DNA of 64,000 bases from Pieris napi (taxonomy: Eukaryota > Arthropoda > Insecta > Lepidoptera > Pieridae), in NCBI RefSeq assembly GCF_905475465.1, contig NC_062259.1, forward strand, positions 1,746,501 through 1,810,500, read 5' to 3'. The notes below the pieces were generated by a model, which saw only the letters and a list, made by a program, of their open reading frames with translations, ran no database searches and was not told where the DNA came from. Positions 29,989-41,900 of the stretch are shown piece by piece. How positions within the stretch are numbered: the first letter of the stretch is position 1; every line of letters starts with the position of its first letter. The position numbers and the translations under genes are program-made.

Positions 29989-32900
29989 GTAACATATTTC
30001 TTTGTTCATCCACTTAGATAAGAGTTCCCTTTAATAATCTTTTATAAGAATTACTGTGAGAAATCATTTAACTTAATTTTATCAGCTGATAAGGATATTT
30101 GTTTTTTTATTCATATAAAAGATTAAAAGGAAAAAAAATGAAATACGCCGCCAGTATGGCGGGAGGAGGGGGAGGGTTATCACCCCCAACCCCTTCCAGC
30201 AACAGCCGGAAACAGTTACTTAAAAAAAAAACCTTTATTAATAAAATGTTCACATAATTTGAAATACACTGTTATTACTTACTGTATTGTGTTGTTTTTT
30301 ATTTATAATTTTATAGCTTTAATTAGCTCCATAAAGTGTTCTTTTTTTTATTTCATATTGTTATGCCACCACAAATATTTGTTGTATTATGGTCTGAAAA
30401 GCTTTCAGTGTTATTATAATTGTCTTTTTAAAAAAAATTTTTACTGCTCTACACTAGAACTCAATTCTTTGTGTATGAGTCCCATCTTCAGCCACAAAAG
30501 GGTTAGGTATCATGATCTGAGTGATTGCCTTTTTAATGTTTGTCACCCATGCTTTGCATAAACAATCATATGCTTTCCAGAAGTCGGTGTAGATGGTTGT
30601 GCCAACTTCTACATGTGGCACTAATACTTCAGCTGACCGAATATTGTCTGGACACACTTCCAATCTCAGATCTTCCGATTTGTCTTCTATCATACCAATG
30701 ACCCAATGGCCCTTCTACAATATGTCGTCCTACAACTATTAAAGAATTAGTTAATAAGCTAAATGAGTAAAATATTTTTTAAATGTGATTATAATAAGTT
30801 TTTTGGACATCTCTGCTGCTGCGGGAAATGCAGCCCCTCCACCTTTGCGTACCAAAGCACAGGCATTTTATTCAATTCTATGCTCAGTTACAGCAGATGG
30901 GGGCTGCTCTTTCTCCACGCCTATGGATTAAAAACAACACTTTGGGGGTAGAATGCTATAAAACAATTTCCTCGATTGTATTTTCATTTCCCAAATTTTG
31001 ATTCATCAATTTGGACTATCTTCCCTGGGCCATCAATGTATCCTACAACTACATTTTTATCTATTTGATATATAACTATAGTTTATCTGCAATAATTATT
31101 TATGATTGCTCGGCTTATGCATTGTTGTCTATTTTCTTTATATGCGGAGTTCATTGTATTGGCTGTGTTATAGCTCCATTTTTGCGAAATTATGAATTAT
31201 TTATATTTATTTGAAAACTGCTATACAATTGTGTATCAGTGCCATCTATATTTAGTTAATACCATTAAGATAAAAACTGTGGCATGGTTACTAATTCTTT
31301 TAGATAGATGGCGCACAGTAAAATTGCAGCCATAATTTCCTGCACAATTGAATTTGCTTGGCAAGAGGACTTAATTAAGTTCTGTAGATTTAATAAATTT
31401 TTCATACAACTGGCGGGAATCTGCTTTTCATAATATGTGCGATTATTGAAGATATATTATTGTCTTCCTCAAAAATTTTGCGCTTTTATTGTTTAACTAG
31501 CTGACCCGGCTAACTTCGTTTCTCGTCACAGTCTAATAATATCGTTGTTAATATAGTTAAACTTATATAAGGGTAATAACATTAATACAACTTTTTTTGC
31601 ATATACATAAATGTTTTATTCCTTGCGATTGCGAAATAATAATGACAGTTTTACACATTAGGCCTCTTCTCTCTAGCGCTAATATTGCGATACTGCATAG
31701 TAAAGCACTTTCTGCTATACAACATTGTTCGATGAGGTAACACATTTCTTCGATCAAGATCAAAGCCTGGTTATGCATCTCCTCATTAACGTCAGTCGTC
31801 CAGTCCAAGATCGGAATTGCTTGAAGTGACGCGAATTCGATGTAAAACGTAATTTCGTCAACAGATGGCACCACTTGTTACATTAGTAAAGTTAGTTCAT
31901 TAATTTATTATTATTCGATAACTTATCCGATATTTTATTACTTATTCTGCTATTCGGACCGGAGATGAATCCACCAAAAAAGAGATAACTACCATCGATC
32001 GAGCCGATCTTGAGTTAGTGGTGTAACTGACACGACTTTGTTTTATATATATTTAGATATAAAACTATACAAGTGGCAAGTTGTACAGAGATGGCGGTTA
32101 TATGTATAATTTCTTGTTGAAATTAAAATTATTATTCTAGTCTTCCGTTTTATTCGTTTCAAAATTGTCAAATCTGTACTCTGTGAAAATTGTATATACA
32201 TACCTTATATCTATGTAGAATACCATAAACCATTATTGATCCATTGTGCTCACTGCTCTCCCAATTTGTGCGAACTTCACGAGTCTAGCTCTGATTATCG
32301 TGTACGAACTACAGTACGAAGTACGAACGTTGGTCGTCGAAGTAATTAGTATTGAACAAAATGGCTGAACTATGAAGACGTGTTTATGGCTGACGCACAA
32401 ACTGTGCGGGCCAGGAAATGGGGGGGAAAAATCTAGTAATTATGAATTATAAAATTAAAACTCAAGAAATATATACTCGCCCAAAAATGTGATTACTTTT
32501 GTAAGTGCCTAATAAAAGGTGTAGTGAAATATTAAGTTTCGCGTTTCAATACAAACTCAATAATTATCAAGTGTTAAAGGACGAATCCTATTGACAATGA
32601 TCTAAACATGTTTCCCTTAACACCGCCGGTGGTAAAGCGTTTGTTGGGGTGGAAAAAAGGTCCTGAAGGAACCTCAGCCGCCGAAGACAAATGGTCGGAA
32701 AAGGCCGTGAAGAGTTTAGTTAAGAAATTGAAGAAAACTGGAGCTATCGAGGAGCTTGAGAAGGCGTTGTCCAATCAAAGCGGTCATACCAAATGTGTTA
32801 CAATACCAAGGTAACATATTCCTTTGTTCATCCACTTAGAGGAGTTCCCTTGAATAATATTTTATAATAATGATTGTGAGAAATCATTTAACTTAATTTT

Positions 32901-35900
32901 TTTTATTTATATAAAAGATTAAAAAGAAAAAAAATGAAATACGTCGCCATTATTGGGAGTTGCGTGTGGGAGTGGGGGAGGAGGGGGAGGGTTATCACCC
33001 CCAACCCCTTCCAGACGCCGGACACAAGTACTATTTTTTTTTTTTTACATATTTGAGTAAATATTTGCATTAATACAAATATTTAAAGCAGAGTGTTGTT
33101 TTTTATTTATATACATATTTTTATAGCTTTAATTAGCTCCATGCAATAATTATTTATGGTAGCTCAGCTTATGCATTGTTGTCTATTTTATTTATATGTG
33201 TTAAATGGCTGTGTTTTAGCTCCTTTTTTGCGAATATACATATAACAAATAGAACACATGTTCTAAATCTATTTTAATATTTTTGAAAAACGTTTCTTTT
33301 AAGGAACTTTCCATTATGCTTTGCGATTTCCTTCATACAACACTTTTTTTAATACTTAGACGTAACTCCGGCAGTCAAAATGACTTGGAGGGGTTCCAAT
33401 CAAGGTCCCCCGAGACTCGTACAATACAATTTATTTCTATCTCCAACTGACTGATTAAAACTTACACATATGTGTATTACAATTTACATAAACCTGACAA
33501 GGCTTAGAATATCGGTGTCTACCTCAAATAACAAAATCTGTTAGTTAAATTGATAAAACACACTTGGACTTTGCTCTGAGTAAGATAAATGTCTCGTTAC
33601 TGTAATATAAAAAGAGAATTAGAAGAAAATATTAAATTAAATTTTTTTAGACGTTTAAATCATTCCTACTTCTGTCTTAAATCTTCACTATGTTTTACAA
33701 TGCACATAATAATAATATGAATAAGAAACTGATGTTTTACGGTTCCTAATTACTGCAATGTCATAGCTATATTTAAAAGAGTTCTATAGATTTAAGCTGC
33801 ACAGAGTGAGATAGGAATGCTTTACCGCTTTCCTTTATCATTTCTTGTCTGTACTGCTAACTAATTAATCAGACAAAGATCAACTCCACCTTCCATCAAA
33901 TATAATGCAGACAAAGTAAAAAAGAATAAAGCAAGAAGGTTTTTGGAAAATATTATCTATTATAAATACTAAATCAGTCTATGCTGTTTTGTTATGTACT
34001 TTGTCTGTTCAATTGACACCGTCTCTTTAAACAAGTCTTACCAAATATTTTATGACAGTTTTCTGAGTGATAAAAAAACATTTCATTCCAGTTACGACAT
34101 CATTTGAAGTCGAAAAACGATGCACTACTGGAAATTAAAAAAGATAATAGTATTTTTTTTAATAATTCGTTAAAATATATATTCTCTATTTTACTAATTT
34201 ATAAACGCGTTAAAAAAATTACCGCGAAATACCACTATATTTTAATTCACTATATTAATGAAAATATTATCATGAATGCGTTTTTGTAGAAAACTAAAAA
34301 ATTTTTTTTTTAATAATTAATAAAAATAAATAAAAAATTAATTAAAATTAAATTTATTAATTAATAAATAAATTAATATATAAATAAATTATTTAATTAA
34401 TTATATTATATTTTGGTCAATAAAGTGTGCTTTGTGTTCATCACACGTAAATTAAGATAAAAGATGTCAATACAAAAGCAGAATTTATTTGCACAGGTTT
34501 CTTTTGTTATATCGATTCAAGGCTGACCGATGAAATAATTATCGTTTAATTTCTAAACGACATGAAAATTGCAAGTGCGTTGAACCTTCATTTTTCATTG
34601 ACCAAAACCGGAAAATTCAACATGGCGCGCAGTATTCTAGGAAAGCCCCCACACCTAAAACCCGAGCGATTCGAAAATTCGCAATGCGCATAACATTTTC
34701 AGCGAACATTGATCTTTGCGATTTGGTAGCGTTACTGCAGACAGGACGCATATCAAAGCGAAGGTCACGCAGGCGTCAAAATAGAAGCTTTGCCAAAATG
34801 GCTGCCGGTTCTTAGTCCTTTATAATTTATGAAATATTTTTAAAATTAATTGTGTATTAGATTAATTAATTGTTTCTTGTTATTTGTGTGTGGGTTATAT
34901 ATATATATTGCATAAAATTCTAATTGGAATCTGATTGGGTAAGGTCGCCATTTATCTATAGTATACTTCCTGATACACAAATCTAAGCTAGTGTTATTGT
35001 GTTTTGTGAAAAACTCGTGAATTTATAAATGAATGTTGAATTAAATTGTTATTTATGTTAATATAACTTTGTTTATCTTTAGGTTATGCTTATCATTAAC
35101 TACATAATTATTACTTAAAGCCTAAAATTTAATTGAATAAGGATTTACCTTTAGAAAAAGTGACAATAATAGTAAATTTATAAAACAATAAGCATTTCAT
35201 TTAATAACAAACTCAAATATTTAAATATATTTTCATTTAAAATATACTAATTATAGACATTCTGTTGCAAAAATAATGTAAGAGCACTCTCATCTTAAAT
35301 TATTGATTATTTTTAAACAAACCATTTAAATAAATTATAAAATTGTTGTGGATTCTATTAAAAATTACCTCAATTTGAATTTCAAAGAACAGTTTAAAGA
35401 AGTAGTTGCAGTACCTAGTATTGTTTTTCTATTTGTAACTATGTTTTTGTCCTTTTTTTGAGTCTTGGTATCCATTGTTTGGGTGGTTGTAGTTCTTTTA
35501 GGGCTTTCCTTATTACTCCTGTTTTAGTAATATGATTTTATATGCAATCCATTGTTTTCTTTGCTTTATCATTTTGTACCAAAAGGAATATCTGTATAAA
35601 TTTAATTATTGTGTAAAAAAAAACATAACAATTTATTGCTGGTTTAGTAGCTATCTGTGTGTTTTTAATAATTGTAGTACTTTACCAATGTAGTTAAGTA
35701 TAAACAGTTGATAATGATGCGATTATAAGATGTGACTAGGAACATGATGTAACTGCTTTACAACTATAAAATAAATTTGTTGTGATTAAAAAATGTTCAG
35801 TCAAATCATCAGTTCTCATTCGTTGTACTGCCTTGATTTGATGTTCATTAGTAGTCACAGTAGGACCGAGTACATAGTATCACCGGAATAAATAGATTTC

Positions 35901-38900
35901 ATTTTTCAGGGTGAAGCCGAATGATAATATATTGAATGGACAATATCGCAAGGGGTTGCCGCATGTGGTTTACTGCAGGCTGTGGCGCTGGCCGCAGCTA
36001 CAGGTATACCATTTGAATTTTATAACAGTATATTGAAATTGCCAAATATTTTTATGTCCAATCTAATACAGTTTGGACATTCGGGTGTCATACTTAAGTC
36101 TCGAATGCATCTTACCAAGCCTGATAACTTCTATATATATATATATATATATCAGATTATATATCTTTTTTTTTATATGGAATTGATTCATATAAACAAT
36201 TGTGTTGCTCAAAACAAGGATATTTTATTATCAACACACTATGCTAATTACATTATTCTAAACCTAAATAACACTACCCTACCTGAAAACAAGGAAACAA
36301 CATTAAAAGTTTATTATTAAAATTATCAATTCCTTTTTACAACAATTTCACAATTAACCAATACTGAATTTAATAATGATGACTTTTCAATTGTCAAACT
36401 TCAAACTGCTTCATACAACCACGATGGCTGATGGCGCCATCTAGTACATAACAAAGAAACATGCAAGTTTCTGTACATATATATATATATATATATATCT
36501 ATCGTTTATTTTTACATGTTATTGATCAAGAGCCTTATTTAAAACTTGAGCTTGGATGCCATAGATAAGAAAACAGACTTGACACTCACCACTAAAGAGA
36601 CAGGTTAGGTCAGACATAATCATATTATGTGCGCAATTAACACTTACTTGTATGATGAAGAAAAACATTGTAAGGAAAGTTTTATTGGGAAGAAAAGTAC
36701 AAAGACTTATCAGACCCAGGAGGCTGGCTACTTGTCTAAAAGATCAATGAAACAGAATCCAAAACCCATATATAGTTGCAATGACACTAGATTATTAAAT
36801 TGTGTTAACTATAGTACTCTTCCCAAATAGTTTACACTGACGAAAAGAAATAGTGCAATAGTCGATTAATTTATTTATAAGGATAGAATAACCAAACCAA
36901 TTTGACTTAGGGTCCTTCAAGAGTGTACCAACTCCTAAAAGGCCGGCAGCACTCTTTCAAGCCCAAGGATATCTATGGGCCTATCACTTAACATCAGATG
37001 AGCCTCCTGCCGGTTTGCCCTTGGTACTATAAAAAAATATCTCGCTACAGTAGAACTACTTTAATAGTAAAAGGTTAGGATTTTGGTTGTAGCCTAAATA
37101 AGAATATTTATATACAAACAGAATGGTGTAAACACATAACAAAAATATTAAAAACTAGCTGTGCTCAGCGGTTGCGTCTGCATTAATTCGGTAGCATATT
37201 CAACAAGTCGCTCTCCTGCCGCCGCTCACCACCGCCCCCCGCCCCCCTCCCAGTGATACCTAAAAATCGCTTCTGCGCAGGAAAGGACATTTGTTCAATA
37301 TGTTTGCCCGGTATCTCTACCTAAAGGCACACCCAAACGATAATTATAATATCGATTAGGGAGCGATTTGAAGGCGACGCCACTGCGCGCGCAGTCCCGA
37401 GCCACTGCGCGCGCACCCGACGCGTCTGGAACGCGAGCTCGCCTGGGACGCGAGCTCGCGGCGTACCCTCCCCGTTTTGTGGCTCAGTAGCAAAATGGAA
37501 TCCGACACGGCAACATCGTGGCTCTTAAAAATTCTTTGGAGCAAGGAGTGGCGGTGTTTCCCTTGGAAACAGTGCGTTAATCCATAGAGTCGTGTATAAA
37601 TGCCGGGCCATTTCGAATAGAATATTTTTTTACTTTTTGCTGAGACTTAAATAAATATGTAGGAGTAAATTTTAATAATATTACATTACTTCGTTAATAA
37701 AGATGTTGTAGTATTTCCCTATAATGTAAGTTGACTTACATTGTAGGGTCAAATCGAATCAAAATCCAATCTATAAATCGAAAACTCAAATTTTGGGCGT
37801 GTCTCGCGATGTTCTAATAAGTGGTTCTACAATTGAAAATCGTTGAGCTCCGCTAATAGATAGCAAGTGCATATTTGTGTTAACCAGCTGGATGTAATAT
37901 TAAATTCGGTAAGTAATGAAAAAAGCTTCATCATAAATTGTTTAGAAGTAATTGCGATAAAATATAATTTGATTAATTTTATATTAGGATTTTAAATTTC
38001 GACCTACAAAGAAGTGTAAGCGGACCATCTTATTAAACTGTAGTTACTTCGTATTAATTTCGCAAAATTAAATAAAAATACTATTTTCGATTTTCAAAGG
38101 GATTTGTACCCAAATTCGACAAAGATGAAAATTTACGTTCTTTGATTATGTATAATAGTTTATGTTATATAAAGTCTTATTTAGTCATGGGAGTCAATTT
38201 CTTTGTCTCTAATTATTTTTTGCAAATTTTGTTAAACTTTCAACCCGAAGGAATGATTATTACACCGGGGATCGAAACCAGAAATGTTTTTTGCGTTATC
38301 CACCGAGCCACGGAATGGATTACTAATAATAATACAATTTATAATGTCTCCTAACATTTCCCATTTACAAAGCTAGTGTAGTGTAATTAATGAACGTTTC
38401 TCGGGTAAACTAGCCAAAATAATCTTATAGATAATAAACATCATTTCGAGAGAAACGTCATCTAGAAATCAATTTAACAGCCTGGCCACGGGTCATTCGC
38501 CGATGCGAATATTCGCGCGGTGCGAACGGCGAAGCGTTTAGCGACTGAAATAAACTCATAGCAATGTACTAATCAAGCCACGCGCAACGGCGACCGGCGA
38601 AATGTACCGAGCGAATCGAGCGGGCGACTGGCGTCGCGTCCGGCGAGCGATACAAAGGCATAAATCAGTACGGCGCAAGCCACGGAGTCGAGCGACAGTC
38701 GCGGCGAATAGAGCAGGGATTAAATAAGTTTAGTCGTTTTCGCGGCGAAAAATGAATACAGAGTTTTTTATTACTGAAATACTGGCAAGACCAGCTATTT
38801 GGAAGTCTGGCCATCCACAGCATAAATTTAATATACCTTAATGTCAAAAACAATTTTTCAGCGGCATTTAAAATTCTATTTGCATTAACTTTTTTCTCCA

Positions 38901-41900
38901 ATTCTGGTTGAATATTCATAAGAATTGTTCTTGTGGAATTCTCCATCTATACCTCGATTCTTATTTAAATCATGTACTCCACAATCTCTTCCAAATATTA
39001 GGTCTTGAACCAAAAGCTATTACTTTCCAAGCAATATCGAGATGATTTCGATAAAGACATATCGCTATCGAACTTCCTTACTGGTCGCGGCGGCGAACGT
39101 GACTGGTGCGTGGCCTGCAAATGGCGCCGCGTGAATGGTCGCCTCGCCTCTCGCTTCGCCGTTCGCACCGCCGATCCCCGTGGCCAGGCCGTAAGACGGC
39201 AAAAAGAAAGAGTCGCCTAACTCTCGACAGCAGCTGTGCTGAGACAACACTCTTGTTTGTGAGAGTAAATTTCTGATCGCTCTTTTGTTACAGTGACCGC
39301 CTCCGTAATTATCTGTTAAATTACACGTTAACGCTGATAATTCTTTAAAATTAAATGATGTGAGTGTACAAAATGGCGTCCACGACGCTGCGCAGTCGCG
39401 GTGCGCACGCCGCGAAATGGCGTCGCTTACAAATCGCTCGCAAATCGCCATTGTTGCAACGCCCTTAAGCTTTTCTCGGTATATAGACTTTTAAATCTTT
39501 TTTTTGTTTAAATTGTAGACGCTATCTTCTTTTAAACTATAAAACACTGCTCTATTATATCAATAGTTTCAACAACGCATAATAGGATTTTTTATTAGTC
39601 TGTTACACACCTTGTTACACTATTGTAATTTTATACACAACTCGTTACGAGTATACACTTAATGTAAGAGAATAATAATAAATATTTATTTATTTAATTT
39701 TGACTCCATTTCCAGTCTTTGATTATTTAATTGTAATTAATTATTTGCTTGCGATCAAAAACTATATACACGCACACTTTTTTTTTAAATATTCTCTTAG
39801 CCTCTTAGTATGTTCAACGGGTTTAATGGGGAAAGAGTTTTTTTCAATTGGTCCAGTAGTCTTGGAGCCTATTTAATGACAAATAATCATTTACTATATA
39901 TGAGGGGCCGTTCAAGTATTACAGACACCGGCAAACTTCTTGAGCATTAAACAAGGGAGTGGGGGAAAGTTTTTCAACTGATTAACCAATCATGCGATCG
40001 ACACGTCACTCTCCCGCCGCCGCGCACACCCCGACAAGAATATAATAATAACAAATGTATTAAAAACTAGCTGTGCTCTGCGGTTGCTAATTCGGCATAT
40101 TCGACACGTCGCTCTCCCGCCGCCGCTCACCACGTCCGCCCCGCGGCCCGCCCCCCTCAGTGAAACCAAAAAATCGCTTCTGCGCAGGCAAGGACATTTG
40201 TTGAAAATGTTTGCCGGTATCTGTATGCAAGCACACATTATCCCCTTTGATTTTCTTATTTGGTGATTACATCAACAGTAATTATTTACTTTTTTACCAT
40301 GTCTATGCTTGAAAACGAAATGCATTTCCGAGGATTCCCACAAAAAATTAATACGTTTCTGTACTATTATTTTTGAGAGCTTTACTTACTTTTGCTGACA
40401 AGAGGAATGGGGGGGGGGGGGGGTTTATAAATTGCAGTAAATATGCTTACGTAATACTTGAATGGTCCCCGAATAGAAGAACAGTGGCGCTGCAACTTGG
40501 TCTTGGCTTTTGATTTCTGTGTTGTTTTTTCTTTTATTAATAAATGAATAATTTCAGAGCCAGCATGAATTGAAACCGGTGGATCACTGTGAATACGCTT
40601 ATCAATTAAAGAAGGACGAAGTCTGCATAAACCCATATCATTATAACAAGATTGATTCGCCAGGTAATTATATTATAAACTTTATTCATAATATTATTGA
40701 GACAATATCCATCACACATCTTGATTGACGTTATTGGAACGAAGTTCCTTATCGCGCGTTGTGAAAGGGGGCTAGACGGAAAAAATTCTTAAGAAAAGTT
40801 GTCACGACACTTTTTTTGTCTATTGTAATACACCGGTTCTCGTCCGATCACCGAAGTTAAGCAACGTCGGGCGAGGTCAGTACTTGGATGGGTGACCGCC
40901 TGAGAACACCTCGTGATGTTGGCTTTTTTTTTTTTTTTGTCGTAAGATTGGTGTCGAGAAAATCTATCATACTGTTATGATACCAATTAACATATAAATT
41001 AATCGAAAGGAATTTCGTTCCATCCGGGTGTCCCTTGACACCTCAAAAGTTTTTTTATTTATTGTAATTATTGTTTCAGCTCTGCCACCAATTTTGGTGC
41101 CTCGTTGTTCTGAAAACGAGACCAGGGCTCCTCCACCATACACGGATTATCAGCCGATACATGAACATACAGACAAGTTAGTATATACATGTACCATAAG
41201 TTAATGTAAATTCGAAGTGAAATACCCATACGTTGTCTATAAATAACGTCGGAGTAGGTTTTCTAGAAAACGTTGAGTGTCACCGTAACGTCAATTAGCG
41301 GTGCTGTCATTTGCATGACGGCCGTCATAGCGGTGATAAACATTAAGGTGGGAACTGACCAAAGTTACTAGGTGTAATGTAACATGTAATGTAATGTTAC
41401 ACAGCATTCGTGCAGTCAGTACGTCGTGTTTTGGGGAAACCAGCGAGAAACGAGCCGCTCGTTGCTCGCCTTGAGTGCTCCACCCGGCTGTCGGTTTTTT
41501 GGCGAATCCTTTGAGTCTTACGCGGTTCGGTCAGTACGCTCTTTGTCAAAAGTCGTTCCGAGCGCACGCGCGTAGCGAGTAATCACACGTCAATCAATCA
41601 ATCAATCAAACATGGAGTGGGACAAAGAAAAATCTCTGTATTTTATAGAACAATACAGAGAAGAGGAAGTGTTGTGGAACCCAGCTCATCCAGAGCAAAT
41701 AAATTCAACAGTTCTTCAAAATCGATCGGAGACATGCGAACAAAGTTTTTATACTGTCCAGTAATTTACATTTGGTTTTTCAACGTTGTTATCAATGACA
41801 AACCACCGCATACGCCTCTGTTTTTAAATAAGTTTAATGTCCAGTAACGTTTTTTCTTCTTCTTAATTTGGATGAAACAATAATTAAGTAGAATCAAAGA

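Larger units (their letters stand above)
29277..31185 (+). repeat. Smox 5' duplication, unit A
   Basis: Matches 32055-33232 with indels: AAAACTATACAAG and GGCAAGTTGTACAGAGA upstream, the first coding exon, GAGGGGGAGGGTTATCACCC in the intron, and CTTATGCATTGTTGTCTATT at the far end. Unit A has gained a Merlin insertion at about 30331-31085. Confidence 0.9.

Noticed and set aside
32574..32774. 66-codon minus frame
   Set aside because: Antisense shadow of Smox exon 1 copy B.
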